NCBI GenBank assembly: GCA_963969495.1
Contig: OZ018333.1
Span: 85,849,256-85,913,255 of the forward strand
Reading direction: 5' to 3'
DNA: 64,000 bases
From: Ceratothoa steindachneri
Lineage: Eukaryota > Arthropoda > Malacostraca > Isopoda > Cymothoidae
Shown: positions 21,331 to 33,194 of the stretch, piece by piece
Layout of the letters: every line of letters starts with the position of its first letter
Position numbering within the stretch: the first letter of the stretch is position 1
The notes under the pieces: generated by a model
What the model was told of the DNA's origin: nothing
What the model saw: the letters and a program-made list of their open reading frames with translations, nothing else
Database searches by the model: none
Program-made: the position numbers and the translations under genes

Positions 21331-21868
21331 TTGATCCGAGCTTCTAATTAAATATCCGTCTTTGATAATTCTATCGAGACACAACTTGGGCAGTTTTATC
21401 AGAGCAGGCGTTCAACCATTTTTATTTTCCTATGTAGGGTGAGGAGGAAGAATACCGACCGAATGCTCTGGTACGATAACTATTTCAAATTGCCCGTAGC
21501 CACTCACCACCAACACAACACTCATCCTGAGTGAACAACAGGTTTCCGCCATCACGATGTGTGTGTTTACCAGGTAAGAAAATTCATTTTCCGATGTCTG
21601 TTGTTATTTTTCACGGTTCTCATATAGTGTCTCACGTCGGTGAACATGGCGTGATTGTTTTGAATTAAATTTCATTATGATATTTAGCCATATTAACATG
21701 TTATCGAGTGAAATGAAGTGCGTCCTTTCGAAGTGGCCACCATGGCATTGTTGTAAAAAAAAATGGTGGTGCGGGAGAACATCGACCGCCAACATTTGGG
21801 GGAACACCGATGCGTGAATTTTTGAAAATTAGATATACTTTGAAAAACAACAAAAAGTTACTGATTGT
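21331..21868. other. Non-coding, no gene seen
   Basis: No frame with recognisable content. It borders the paired direct repeats below. Confidence 0.4.
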
Positions 21869-22330
21869 GGGCACAGTTTGCACTCGCTCAGGTACAAAAT
21901 GGAATTTTTATGCAAGTTTTTCTACTAATAGGTCGGTGTTCCCCCACCCTGCCCTAATCGAAAATTGAACATCTTATGTATTTTGTACGTTGAATATAAA
22001 TTCAGTATTAGAATACACAAATAGTAAAACATTGATTTATATCGACAAAAAAGTGGCTAGGGTTATCATATATGTTGATTTCAGGCAAAAAAACACAAAT
22101 GTTTTTTGTTTTATGGGCTTTAAAAATAAGGATCAACGTTCCCCTGCGGTAGGGAAACCCTGATCGAGGTCCCCCTAAATTTTGAAATGCCCAAAATGAC
22201 ACTTATTTTCTGAGTTGAGGATTTATGAGTATACCATAGGTGGGCCATGTTGTGAAGTTTATTTTGGGCACAGTTTGCACTCGCTTAGGTACAAAATGGA
22301 ATTTTTATGCAGGTTTTTCTATTAATAGGT
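21869..22330. repeat. 65-bp direct repeat pair
   Basis: The block beginning gggcacagtttgcactcgct is present at 21869-21933 and 22266-22330 with only about four differences. The spacer holds two G/C-rich pieces with ggtcggtgttccccc and caacgttcccctg. The pair may be the termini of a small non-autonomous element or a local duplication. Confidence 0.75.
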
Positions 22331-22360
22331 TCCACCACCCCACCCTACATCATTTACAAA

Positions 22361-22709
22361 TCATATTTGTCATACAATATTGATTTTTTACATTATATAT
22401 ATATATATATATTAGTCAGGCATTCTTGGATTTAATAGTTCAATAGGACCACTTTGCGGAGGTATATTTTGGGCCTATTGAATCCAGCAGTCCGTCCATT
22501 ACAGGTAAAATCAAAGTAGGAGTTAAACCATTTTCCTTTGCTCCTGATGTCTCATGTTTGCTTGCTTATATAAAAAATATATCTACATTTGAAAACCTTA
22601 TTTATCATACAATATTGAATCTTTACATTTTATATATATTAATCAGGCATTCTTGGATTTAATAGGATCACTTTGCGGAGCTATCTTTTGGGTCTATAAA
22701 ATCCAGCAA
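22361..22709. repeat. About 120-bp direct repeat pair
   Basis: The block containing tcatacaatattga, a TA tract, tcaggcattcttggatttaa, actttgcgga and aatccagca occurs at about 22361-22490 and again at about 22590-22709. The first copy has a longer TA tract and an extra ttcaatagg. The intervening 100 bases are unique. Confidence 0.75.
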
Positions 22710-22889
22710 TTTTGGCGCCAAAAACCTACTTATTGAGTAGTCCGATTACAAGCCTACCAACTGCGTAGTCCGACCACTCCAAAACTCGCTTGGTCCGAAG
22801 AGAAGTCCATGATCGTATCCAGTGGGGGAGCAAGTGTCGGGTGATCAAGAGTTTTCATTGATGGGCATCGGGAACCCTGTTATTATTGC

Positions 22890-23440
22890 GGGATGAAAAA
22901 GCTAATCACCCACCACAATAGCCAGCTATACAACTGATACGAGGCCGCCGAAGCTAGCTGCCGCCATTTAAGGCCCCACCTCTACCCCAGTGACCAGGCA
23001 ACCCATCAACATGGGGGCTCCCCTTGGGTTGGGCGTATAGTTAATAGTCCGCGGAAATAAAGAGAAGGCATGCGAGGAAGATGAGGGTGGGAATGAAGCA
23101 GGTTGTTAAAAACTCACCACCCCAAACCGGAACTCGGGGGTGAGGGGATAACGTACCCTCCCCCCTCAGCCCTATCCGGGATTTTTTTTTTTTTTTAAAG
23201 AGCTCATCTGGCGACTGCCTACTTGGTCCCGATCCGGGATAGTTGGGCGAGAGGAAGCTGGTCGGCGTCTTCCCTGTGAAGTTAGAGGCCAGCCAGAGAA
23301 AGTTGTAGAGAAAGTGAGGAAGAATGGTAAAGAGACAGGGTGTCAGAAAGAAGAGGCTAAGCTGTGGCCGGACGGGGCACTGAGTCCCGTCGGCCAGGAA
23401 AGTAAATCGCCATGCCCCTGACAGGGACTAATATTACATA
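22890..23440 (-). repeat. Family A 5'UTR copy with nested insertion
   Basis: On the plus strand the order atcaccc...cgccatttaaggcc...gggaatgaagcaggttgttaaaa...cccctcagccctatccggga...gtcggcgtcttccctgtgaa...gacagggtgtcagaaagaag matches the 5' untranslated region at 39.25-39.75 kb. It is the minus-oriented leader of a family A copy with no ORF1 attached. A 46-bp piece of the family's own 3' end interrupts it. Confidence 0.8.
23182..23227 (-). mobile_element. 46-bp 5'-truncated family A insertion
   Basis: Fifteen Ts followed by aaagagctcatctggcgact and gcctacttgg equal the complement of the extreme 3' end plus poly(A) tail of family A, as seen at 32.90-32.94 kb. The flanks ccctatccggga (23170-23181) and cccgatccggga (23228-23239) are a 12-bp target duplication with one mismatch. 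Uninterrupted copies of this leader have only one such word. This is a minimal product of target-primed reverse transcription. Confidence 0.88.
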
Positions 23441-24141
23441 AGCACTCCGGTAGAGTCGGGTCTGACAGGCTGAACTTATACAATTCCATTTAACACGACC
23501 ACATCCAACGAGCAATTTCACATAACTGACATCACCTTTTATCTCTAACCTCACAATGCTGCATTATCACTGAAATTTGATGAGCGTATTGCCACCCCTA
23601 CCTATTAAGAGCACAGGCTGGGTTCAGGAGACCTAGGTGTAGCTGTTAAGGGTTAAAGCCCAGGCTTGAAATACCATTTTGGGATCAAAACGATGGCAGG
23701 ATGATAAAATTATGCCATAATATTAAAGTGTATCCCATGGAGTTTATCCATCATCAGGCTTGTGGTTTGAAAATTGGAGTTTAGTAATGTATATTTTTTT
23801 TCTCCTCCTTCGATGGGGGACAGGAAGACTATCCATATCGTCCTCCAGTGAGTGACGTAAAAGGCGGCTAAACCCAGTTAATATTTGTATTCGAAGTTCT
23901 TAGAGCCCTTCATAGTGTTCACTCTGGCCAACTCTGCAGTTTCTTTTCAAAATCTCTTGAGCAAAGGCATCCCCTTGTTTTTCGCCCGCCTGTCCTGCCC
24001 TCCCCTTCTGTTTGCCGCCGGCCGTCTCACACTCGGTTGACCTACGGAAGCGCCTGATGAATTCACCCATGGTGCAATAGTTCAGGGGGGGGGGGGAGGG
24101 GTTGTTGTAGAGCATTGAGACATTTTGTTTCTCTTTAAGGT
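23441..24141. other. Non-coding, includes likely 3' flank of the zinc-finger gene
   Basis: No recognisable coding sequence. A G-run lies at about 24086-24096. The minus-strand zinc-finger exon ends at 24142, and the word AATAAA overlaps its stop codon on the minus strand (about 24146-24141), so a very short 3'UTR is possible. Confidence 0.45.
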
Positions 24142-25626
24142 TTATTTATCACCAGTGTGGGTTCTTAAATGTGCCACAAGATTGTCCTTTCTCTGATCCT
24201 GATAAGGACAAAGACTACATTTGGACGACTGCTCGCCTGTGTGAGTACGTGAATGGTCTTTGAGCTGATATTTCCTTGCAGCTTGATAAGGGCAAAGGCT
24301 GCATTTGAAAGCCTTCTCACCAGTGTGAGTATATGAATGGCTTTTAAGGTGACCTTTCGTTGCAGCTCGATAAGGGCAAAGGTTGCATTTGAAAGACTTC
24401 TCGCCAGTGTGAGTAAGGGAATGCATCTTAACTTGTCCTTTCGTTGCAGCCTGATAAGGGCAAATACTGCATTTGAAAGGTTTCTCATCTGTGTGAGCAT
24501 ATAAATGGATTTTAAGACAAAATCTCCTTGAAGTCTGATAAGGGCAAAGGCTGCATTTGAAAGACTTCTCGCCAGTGTGAGTAAATGAATGCATCTTAAT
24601 CTGTAGTTTCCTTGCAGCCTGATAAGGGCAAACCCTGCATTTGAAAGGCTTCTCGCCAGTGTGAGTATATAAATGGCTTTTAAGGAGACCTTTCGTTGCA
24701 GCCAGATAAGGGCAAAGTCTGCATTTAAAAGACTTCTCACCGGTGTGAGTAAGCGAATGCCTCTTAATCTGTAGTTTCCTTGCAGCCTGATAAGGGCAAA
24801 GGCTGCATTTGAAAGGCTTCTCGCCAGTGTGAGTATATAAATGGCTTTTAAGGAGACCTTTCGTTGCAGCTCGATAAGGGCAAAGGCTGCATTTGAAAAA
24901 CTTCTCGCCAGTGTGAGTAAATGAATGCATCTTAACTTGTCCTTTCGTTGCAGCCTGATAAGGGCAAAGGCTGCATTTGAAAGGCTTTTCGTCAGAGTGA
25001 GTATATGAATGGCATTTAAGTTGACTTTTGCTTGAGGCCTGATACGGGCAAAGGCTGCATTTGAAAGGCTTTTGGCCAGTGTGAGTCATTGAATGTCTTC
25101 TAACATCCTTTTTCGTTGCAGCCTGATACGGGCAAAGGATGCATTTGAAAGGCTTTTTGCCAGAGTGAGTATATGAAGAATGGATTTTAAGTAGACCTTT
25201 CGTTGCGGCCTGATAAGCGCAAAGGCTACATTTGAAAGGTTTCTCACCAGTGTGATTATATAAATGTTTCTTAAGATCTTCTTTTCTGGCAGCCTGATAA
25301 TGGCAAAAGTCGCATTTAAAAGGCTTCTCGCCAGTGTGGGTCCTTAGATGTATGCTTAAAACTCCCTTATGTGCAGTCTGATAATGACAGGAGCAGCATT
25401 TATAGGTTTTCTTAGTCATTCTTGCATGATGTAGCGCATGTGAATTTGTGTGTGCCGACTGGGAGGGTTTAGAGTTTTTTTCGGCGCATTTTCCTGGGCT
25501 TTCAGATCTTGAATATACACCAGTAGCCCAATTTTGGTCATACTCAAGGGCTCGAGGTGGCGTTGATATCATATCACTAACTTGTGGAATAACCATAAGG
25601 TTATTTGACGAACGCAATTTCATCAC
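24142..25626 (-). CDS. C2H2 zinc-finger protein, 15 fingers, 3' terminal exon
   Basis: The exon starts after a good acceptor (tgtttctttttcag at 25640-25627) with GTG ATG AAA and runs 494 codons to TAA. About 80 residues of Ser-rich leader are followed by fifteen C2H2 fingers in tandem, each about 23 residues plus a TGEKP-like linker. Finger 3 has an x4 spacing between its histidines; the rest are regular. Most fingers share the core CxLCPYQAA, so the array expanded by recent duplication. Such proteins bind DNA in the nucleus, usually as transcription regulators. The frame upstream of the acceptor has an in-frame ATG, but it would be intronic. The phase matches the small exons at 41.1-41.5 kb. 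The alternative is an intronless start at the ATG at 25623. Confidence 0.88.
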   Translation of the reverse strand: MMKLRSSNNLMVIPQVSDMISTPPRALEYDQNWATGVYSRSESPGKCAEKNSKPSQSAHTNSHALHHARMTKKTYKCCSCHYQTAHKGVLSIHLRTHTGEKPFKCDFCHYQAARKEDLKKHLYNHTGEKPFKCSLCAYQAATKGLLKIHSSYTHSGKKPFKCILCPYQAATKKDVRRHSMTHTGQKPFKCSLCPYQASSKSQLKCHSYTHSDEKPFKCSLCPYQAATKGQVKMHSFTHTGEKFFKCSLCPYRAATKGLLKSHLYTHTGEKPFKCSLCPYQAARKLQIKRHSLTHTGEKSFKCRLCPYLAATKGLLKSHLYTHTGEKPFKCRVCPYQAARKLQIKMHSFTHTGEKSFKCSLCPYQTSRRFCLKIHLYAHTDEKPFKCSICPYQAATKGQVKMHSLTHTGEKSFKCNLCPYRAATKGHLKSHSYTHTGEKAFKCSLCPYQAARKYQLKDHSRTHTGEQSSKCSLCPYQDQRKDNLVAHLRTHTGDK

Positions 25627-26719
25627 CTGAAAAAGAAACAATTAGTTATTTTGCAATCTCTTGTTTAAAATCTTTCTGGTGTACAAGAGAGCATTCCTAA
25701 AATATAAAGAAAGGGAAACATCCTACCCATCCCAAATTCATTCTTTAGGACACTAACTTAAAAAAAATGTGATATTATGTCTTGAGGCATTCCGCACCAG
25801 ACGCTCACGAATTTCTTGGACAAGGCAATAAGAAGAGCCAAAGGAGCGAAGGGATTCCAATATTTCAGACTCAGTATGAATAAAATTATGAGAAGTAAAA
25901 ATAAGGCGGAAATTAAAGAAAAGTTCATAATTCAACAGAGAAGATATTATAGGTAAGGTCAGCTGCAGATATGACAGATACACTGTTACTGCACCCTAAT
26001 TGCGGCTCAACTTTAATCATTCTGTATGGATTGAGCATAAGATCTTTTTTCACTTCAAGAACACTATGTTGGTAGTTGCCACTGAGGCCATGATCACCGA
26101 GTCATGTTTCAGAAACCAAGACCAGAGTAGAGCGGGGTCACGGGATCCATTTTGAAGATGCCACATGCCTCTAAAAATGTTGGAGGAGAGGCCCACTATG
26201 GTGGACATATTGATGGAATAGGCAACAAAACAGGGACACCCATGCAGGAAATATGGTCGCCCATTCAGTGTCAACAAGGAGTAACAACAAGGAAAGAAGG
26301 TACCCTAGGAGACCTTACGGTCCATTCAAAGAGGGTACCATTGGACTTGCAATCGAGCGGGCACAAGGCTGCTCAATTGTTTTGCGTCCCTAAACGGGGG
26401 TTTGGGCATGGAGGGTAGCCTATCGGAGGCTGATAGTGAGGGAGTCGCAAAAATGGCACTTGGTAGCTGCTCAAGAGAATGTATGCACACCTTCAGTATG
26501 AAAGTGGCAAGATGCCACTCTTGATTGACTTTAGTGATAGGTGATGAGTCCACTTGAAAACAGCAACAATGAGCAGTTGCCACAATTATACTTAGCCTAT
26601 TTTAAGACATAAAAAGGAAACAAAACCTAAAGAAGGTCAAGGGCCACTTTACCCAGGAATATGCCATAGAGGAAGGCTTGCTTCTTCCAGAAATTAAAAA
26701 AAATGTTGCAGTCGGGTAA
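25627..26719. other. Presumed intron, no gene seen
   Basis: Directly upstream (minus direction) of the zinc-finger exon. Short frames on both strands carry no recognised motif. It begins with the pyrimidine tract of the acceptor. Confidence 0.45.
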
Positions 26720-27050
26720 CACGAATTCATCGCAAGTAAAAGGACAAGCAGTAGTCACCATGTCCATCCTTGGACATTCAGAATAAACGTGCTGGACAGT
26801 CTGGGGGGTCAGTCAGTCATTGCTTTAAGGTGCAGGGATGCAGCACTCCATCATATGGGTGTGTGCACCATAAGTGAAGCCACTGTACTAGTGTGGGGTA
26901 GGTCTATGAGAACTATAGCAGGGACAAGGATACAACTAGGTTTCGGTTGCCAGATTTAGAGCTACTTTGCCATGTAGGTCAAAGGGATAATCTGATTCCT
27001 GCTATGTAATTAGTATGGGACGAGTGAAATGGTGGCCTGTATGCCAAGTC
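26720..27050 (-). repeat. Strongly decayed family A 3' fragment
   Basis: The stretch ggacagtctggggggtcagt through gtgcagggatgcagcactcc aligns by eye with ggacagtctgggggacgacg through the Cys/His tail region at 33.35-33.40 kb, with flanking agreement on both sides. Many differences are losses of CG to TG or CA. Minus orientation. Confidence 0.55.
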
Positions 27051-27299
27051 CATGCCGACCTTTAGGCTCCCTCATTTCCTAGAATACATGTCCAGGCTAA
27101 TTATTTTTAAAAAATTTTAGGAGCCCATATGGTGACTGCCTACTACGGCATAAGTCGCCGTACTCACCAGAGCCTACTACTAGGCTATATTAATGAACAA
27201 ATAACAATATGTGAATCAAAAATAACAATAAAAAGAAAGGCTAAAAAAACAAGAGAAAGCAAAAAGGCAACAACAAGGAAGCACGCTCAGGGGTAAGGG

Positions 27300-29835
27300 G
27301 GAGGCTCGCTTCCCCCGCGCAGGAACATGAGACCTACATCGGCGCGATCATTCTTCGCAATTTCTAAATGTCCAGGAGCACAGCAGAAGATATTCTAGAC
27401 ATGCGTCCGGCTGATGAAAACCGTAGCTTTTAGGATATCGTGACCAAGGAGATGTGGAGAATCCAATGCCCCGAGAGCACTCAGGCGCTTTGTGAGTCGC
27501 TATAAAATATAATCCGGTCTCCGAACCGGGCACGTCGCGTAATCTTCCGTAAAAAGCGATGTATTGCAATCAGCTCGGCCGTGAAGATAGACGCAGAGCC
27601 TGGTAGAGCCACGCTGACTTCAAACAGAGGGGATACGGCGTGGAAACTGATCCCCTCTTGGGACTTGGAGCCATCCGTAAACACTGGCACGGTTCCAGCG
27701 TGACACGAGGTGTGCTCCAAAAGGCCGAAGGCAATGTTCCCGGCGGTGTAGAAGCTTTGGGAGCAGAGGCGTGGCGACAAATGGTCAAAGGTGGTACCCT
27801 ACAGGGTGTCGTTCAGGGAAGAACCAGGGGCACCAGCGGACCGAGAGCTATACCGAGCTCTCGAACGAGTTTGATAACCCTAAACCCATAGGTCATAGGG
27901 CATGAGTAGTGTCTCTCGGCGGCATAGGCACATTCAAGATCAGATGCGGATGCAGTGGAGCTGTTGGCGACTGAGGGGGGCCCCAGGCTAGTATTTACGG
28001 GCGAAAATCGCACAGTGCATGGCTCAGAGGAAGTAGTATCTCCTGAGCATCAATGGCCGGTGTGGTGGATCGAGTCCACCTTTCACAATAACGCTCGGCT
28101 GCGTATGCATAAAAGTCGCATCCGTAGTCGAGCTTCGAGCGAGCAAAGGATCATTGAAAAATCGCCCCAAGCCGGAGAGGGCTCCCGCCACCCATAAACG
28201 GGATCGACGATCTCGCAAAAATTCGGATATTAAGATTGGGAGGCGTCCCATCACTCCCATCGTTTGGAGAGGATCCATGATGCCGTATCACCATACAGTA
28301 TCATAGGCCTTCTTCAGATCGACAAACACTGTTAGCTACGGAGGAAGGCCTCGCAGACGGCTTTTTCCAGGCGAAGCAGAGTATCCGACAAGAAGTGGAA
28401 CTTGCGGAAGCCGCGCTGTGTAGAAGAAAGATGGCCTACGTTGTCCAGAAAAAAAGGCTAATCTAATATTTATCAATTTTTCATCAACTTGCACACCCAG
28501 GAGGTTTGGTGAGTTTGGGCAGAAACCAGCCTGGGTAGAGTGATCTCTTCCTGGTTTTCGAAAAGCAACCACAGTAACGATTGCCAGTAATCTGGTAGGG
28601 TACCCTCTACCCAGATACCGTTGAAAAATCTAACAGAAAGGCTATGCCTCGCTTCTCCATGTGTCAAGGCATGGAGTACGGGATATCACTCAATTAAATC
28701 TGCCGATGAGGAGTTCTCCGCGTCTGGAAGTAAAGTCAAATCAGAGGCCTTCCGTGACATTGAGACGCGCATTGAATGCTGGCGGAGCAGCATCCTCGAG
28801 AGAGTACTTGGAAAAAGCGGTCGTAATGGATTCCGCCACGAAGGTGGGGTCCGAGATTGGGGTCCCATTCTCCTCGAGAACAAGAGGGAGATCCTGCCAG
28901 AACTTACCTCGAATCCCTTTGACTTGCCTAAACACCTCTGTTAGAGGGATTTCCCGTTAAGTGAAGACACGTATGCCCGCAAGAAGACCGGCGGTCGCGC
29001 TTTGAAATATACCGGAGACTAGCCCTGCTCGACGAAATTCACCGACAGTAAAATCGTTCGGCAGGCGCGTATAGAGTATGTAGGCATAACGCGCTTGTTT
29101 GAGGACTGTCTCACACTCGGCTGACCACCACGGGAGCGGTTGGCGTGCAAAAGGGCTAAACGTTCTAGGAATAGTAGTTATGCTCACGGCGATGAGGTTG
29201 CCGGATAATTCAACGGCCTCATCTACCGACTTAAACTCCACGACTGAGACAGATAAATCACTCATTTCCTGAAATGCGGACCACCAAGTCGGCGCCAAGT
29301 GCCACCGTGGCGGGATCTAAGGCGGCAGCGGCCAATAAAATATTTGAATGAGAAAGTGATCACTACCATGGAGGTAATCGAAAATCCCTCAGCCAAAATC
29401 AGGCTGTGCATCCGGAGAGTACAAAGATAGATCGAGGCAGCAAAATAAGGTGGTTCTCGAGCAGTGATGCGTAAACTCAACCAGCTTTACGACAGCTATC
29501 TCCAACTCGTCGAGCAGGTCAACAAGGATTTGACCCCGGTGATTAATCGAGCTTGTCTCCAGAGGAGGTGTCTACCTCCTAACTAGTGGTTGAAAGGAGG
29601 TATATAAAGTAGAAAGAAGAACGGAGACATCATGCCAGGTGTAAATCGAGCAAAATTTTGATACCCCGGGAGGGTGGGCAGAAAGCACGCGCCCAATATG
29701 GTCTCCTGCAAGAAGATAGAAAACGGGAACGGGAGGAGACGAGCCTCCGTAGCTCCTCTCAGTTGGCCCGGAGTTCGCGGCAATTCCATTGAATGAATAA
29801 GCCCTCCAGCCCTAGCTAGCAAGAGATGCAAGGAC
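27300..29835 (-). pseudogene. Family A ORF2 in C2 (EN, RT, RNase H)
   Basis: Right to left: endonuclease start with IFLQETILGACFLPTLPG (about 29700), a linker with PLPWWSAECETVLKQARYAY (29140), reverse transcriptase blocks, and RNase H with VFTDGSKSQEG, FTAELIAIHR and FYSDSQSA (27690-27480), retaining the three acidic catalytic positions of that domain. The Cys/His tail is shortened. Frames break repeatedly between blocks. The enzyme would have made element cDNA at a nicked chromosomal site. Confidence 0.75.
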
Positions 29836-29859
29836 TCTCTTAGAAAAGAAAACCCTCAC

Positions 29860-31970
29860 GGCAATGGCCGTACGCTTTCCGGAGGCGGAACCCGGGTGCT
29901 GTTGGCCGAACAATGCGCTGAAGGCACTGTCGCATTCGAGGACTTATCAGGACATTGGGCTCGGCATGAAAATAGTTTGCTTCCTCCGCTTCGAAACCTT
30001 AGGTAGGTAGAGCGGCTTCGGAGGCGGGGGTGCCTCTTTTGGAGGATACACAGTCTCCGAGCTACCCAGCCTGCCACTGGGCATGGGCGAAGTAGCCGAA
30101 GCTACTTTATTGCCTCACGACAAACTTCAGGGGTGTTGCCTCCTATGAGTCTAACGACTCGGGGGAGGCGCACGGCCATTTCGCCTTACGGGAAACCGTC
30201 AAGCTGGGATGGGTGGGTAAACCCTCGTTTTAGCCGGGACACTAGGTAAGCACTTTTGTGCCACCAGTTATACCAAGGAAGCCCCCGGGGTGGGTAGAAC
30301 CCATAGATGGGTTACGAATGGGCTTGGAAACGACCGCACTCGTAGGCCTGGAGGGGCCAAGAGCAGAGGGTATCTTTAACTTTGAGGCATAGGATGTCCC
30401 AGTTAGCGCGGGGCACGCCAGGACTATGTCCTTAGCCTCGCAAAATGAGGGAGGACCCTCGGCTGCCAGGATATCCTTCTCAGGTTAATACTGACCGCAT
30501 TGCTTCGAAGAAGCGGCGTGTGGCTCTCAGAAATTGATACACTTGGCCACATACGATTTGGACTTATCGTGTGTGGCTTTGGAGCAACTTACACAGATTT
30601 CGGGTAACCCTGACTTTTCACGTCGACAGGAATGATTCGCATGGCCGAAGTGGTGGCAGTAGTAGTACCTCCGTGGCAGTCGGACGAATGTCTTTACGCG
30701 GTAGCGATACCAACCAGCACGCACCGACTCAGGGAGCTTGTCACAGTCGAACATGACGAAGAGTGTAGAGGTGAATGTCGAGGCTCGAGTGAGTCTCATC
30801 TGATGGATCCTGTTGCCTTTGGCCAACATGCTGCCATAAGTGGGGGCCATAACGAGGAAGCGTTTGAAGCAAGGGGGCTCGAAAATGCCAGCTAACTTCT
30901 GAATAAGGCACCCTCATAATCGAAACTCACTCTGCGCCTTTGCAATTTGGGCCTTAGCCAGGGACTCCTCATTCAGGGGAGCATCGGGACGGGACGTGCC
31001 GATCTTGGCTTGGTCGCTAAGCGAAACCGCAGCTGACCGGTGCTTCTCTGCCGCTCCCGTAGAAGGAGAAGAGCCCCGAGGCTATTTTTTCGTTTCTTTT
31101 TGCGAGAGGAGGGCGGGGAATGAACCCGTTTCTCCCCTTCGCAGGCAGGAGTCCCTAAGCCAGATGGACCGGCCTTAGCAAGATCCTTCTCTGAAATTCT
31201 GAAATGGATAAGGAAGGTCTTGGCTATCATGGGGCTACCAGAGAAGGGAGGAGTTTCCTCCTCTCACTGTGAGGCCTCGGGGACCCGAGCCGTCTGAGGA
31301 GGCGCTTGCAGAGGGGTGGACTCTAGTTCCGTGCGTGGTACCAAAGCCGGGGTTGACCCCATGGAAGATCCTAGCGTCTGGGGCTTGGTCACATCAGGGA
31401 CCATGTCCATCTAAAGGGCAGAGGGCTCCATGTGGCCATCCCTACCCCAAGAGATCACAGATGCAATTCTGTGTTCCTTTTTTATCACCTAATGTCGGGG
31501 AACCAGGATTGTAAGGGAAGAATAATGGGGGAAGGGGCAGATACACTGACCCACAGTAAACTCGTCACGCATTCAAGCAGGACATTAGTGGGCACAGGCC
31601 GACTCTCATGCCATCCCTTACCCCCTTAAAGTGCTTGACCCTATCGACCGGCTCCCAGAGGGAGGGTTCAATATTGGGCCGCGTGCGTACTTTCTTGACA
31701 GTCCAATGTGAAAGAAATGGGGGGACTGCCGCTGGAGAGAGGAAAGCGCCTAAGGGCACCTCCGGAGAATGGTGTTAGGGGGACTCTACCGCACACGTAG
31801 GCAGAGAGGAGGAGTAAACCTTCTCTCTCCGGTAGGAGAAATTTGGAGTGTCCCCTAAAAGGTACAGGAGGGTGGGGGACGCCCTTTTCTGCTGTGGAGC
31901 TGTCCGAAGTCGGCTCCACCTCCAGCCTCGATCCTGAATGGTTGTGTGAGAGGCAGCTGGTCGGCATCTA
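29860..31970 (-). pseudogene. Family A ORF1 in C2
   Basis: Matches the ORF1 of C3. N-terminal block with FRGHSKFLLPEREGLLLLS (31870-31810), EKRVHSPPSS (about 31120), and the zinc-knuckle region at 30660-30535 with YYYCHHFGHANHSCRREK and ICVSCSKATHDKSKSYVAKC. The first knuckle has Tyr where the leading Cys should be. The C-terminal Pro/Ser-rich part follows to about 29860. Several frameshifts. Confidence 0.65.
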
Positions 31971-32120
31971 CCCTGTGAAATTAGAGGCCAAGAAGAGAAA
32001 GTTGTGGGAGAGGTTGTATAGAGAGTAGGCAAGCAGGATAAGAAGACAGGGTGTCAGAATTTCACGAGATCTCTGAGTCCCGCCAACACGGTAATCAGGA
32101 AAGCAAATCGCCTTGCCTCT
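31971..32120 (-). repeat. Family A 5'UTR repeat unit
   Basis: Contains gaaagttgtgggagaggttg and gacagggtgtcagaat, matching one unit of the tandem leader repeat at 39.6-39.9 kb. It is the 5' end of copy C2. Confidence 0.7.
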
Positions 32121-32892
32121 TATGGGGCTCAGTTGGTCCGGAGTCCGCAGCAATTCTATTGAAGAAATATGCCCGCCAGGCCTAGCTCAGAGGAGATGTG
32201 GACGCCGTCTTCGAAGATAAGACCCGCATGGGAATGGCAGTAAGCTTTTGCCACCGGGCGCTGTTGGCTGGAACATGCGCTGAAGGCACTGTCGTCTTAG
32301 GACTTATAGGTGGAGGTTGGGCTCGCCATGGAAATCTTTTCCGCCCTCCGCCTCAAAAACTTATGCAGACCGGGCGGCTTTGAAAGTGGGTGTTCCTCAT
32401 TTAGAGGATCCACCTTCTTCGAGTCACCCAGCCTAGAACTGGGTGTGAGAGTAGGAGACAAAGATCCTTTAGGGATGTTCTTCTTTCGAGGAGCAGCTTT
32501 ACGAACCCCGGAGGACGGCCTCATGACCAACTTCAGGGGGGGGTTGCCTCCTGCGAGTCTAAGACTCGGTGGAGATGCGTGGCTGTTTCGCCTTAAGGAA
32601 AGCAGTCAGGCTGGGGGAACGGAGGGAGCCCTAATTTAGTCGGGGCTGGGTGTGAAACCTTTATGCCGCCAACTGTACCAGAGGAGCGCCCTGGGTGGGC
32701 GTAACCCGCAGAAGGGTTAAGAATGGATGCAGAAAGGCGGATTTCCTTCAAAAGAAGATACGCACTACATTGCTTTAAAAAAAACGGTATGCGGCTCTCA
32801 CCAATTGACACACTTGGACACAGACGATTTGGGCATATGTTTGGTTTTGGAGCATCTTAGACGGAAGTCGGGTGCCCGCGACTTGCACGTCT
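32121..32892 (-). pseudogene. Family A fragment C5: ORF1 C-terminus and ORF2 start
   Basis: Minus frames give MVMRPSSGVRKAAP (32530) and LKQCSAYLLLKEI (about 32770), the C-terminal third of ORF1, matching the copy at 37.1-37.6 kb. The fragment ends at the first zinc-knuckle region, where the poly(A) end of copy C3 begins (cttgcacgtctaca then a T-run). C3 therefore inserted into this copy's ORF1. Confidence 0.65.
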
Positions 32893-33194
32893 ACATTTTT
32901 TATTTTTTTTAAAAGAGCTCATCTGGCGACTGCCTACTTGGGCATTAGTCGCCGTATTAAAAACTGACCTAGTACTAGGCAAATTTAAAATAAAATTGAA
33001 AAAAATAAAAAACAACCTACCCCCCCCCCCCCAGCGAAAAAAAGGGAAAAGGAAGCGATAAGTAAGCAAGCTCCTGCGTCGGGAAGAGGTCACCCCGGTG
33101 AAGGAGCGTGCAACCTATAAGAAAAAAACAAAACAAAAGCAAAGAAACAAAACAAAACAAAAAAACCTGCTTAAATAATAGGAAGAAGGCCGGC

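Larger units (their letters stand above)
27113..32120 (-). mobile_element. Family A copy C2, near full length
   Basis: Minus-strand copy with a 3' end at about 27113 (ggcgactgcc-like terminus as gtgactgcc), ORF2, ORF1 and part of the 5' untranslated repeat (about 31970-32120). Its left-to-right order mirrors the better copy at 32.9-39.9 kb. At its 5' boundary it joins ORF2-start sequence of another copy (ttggtccggagtccgcagca), so it is inserted in or fused to a sibling. Confidence 0.75.

Noticed and set aside
24165..24740. 191-codon second minus frame in the zinc-finger exon
   Set aside because: It is a shifted reading of the finger repeats and inherits openness from them.
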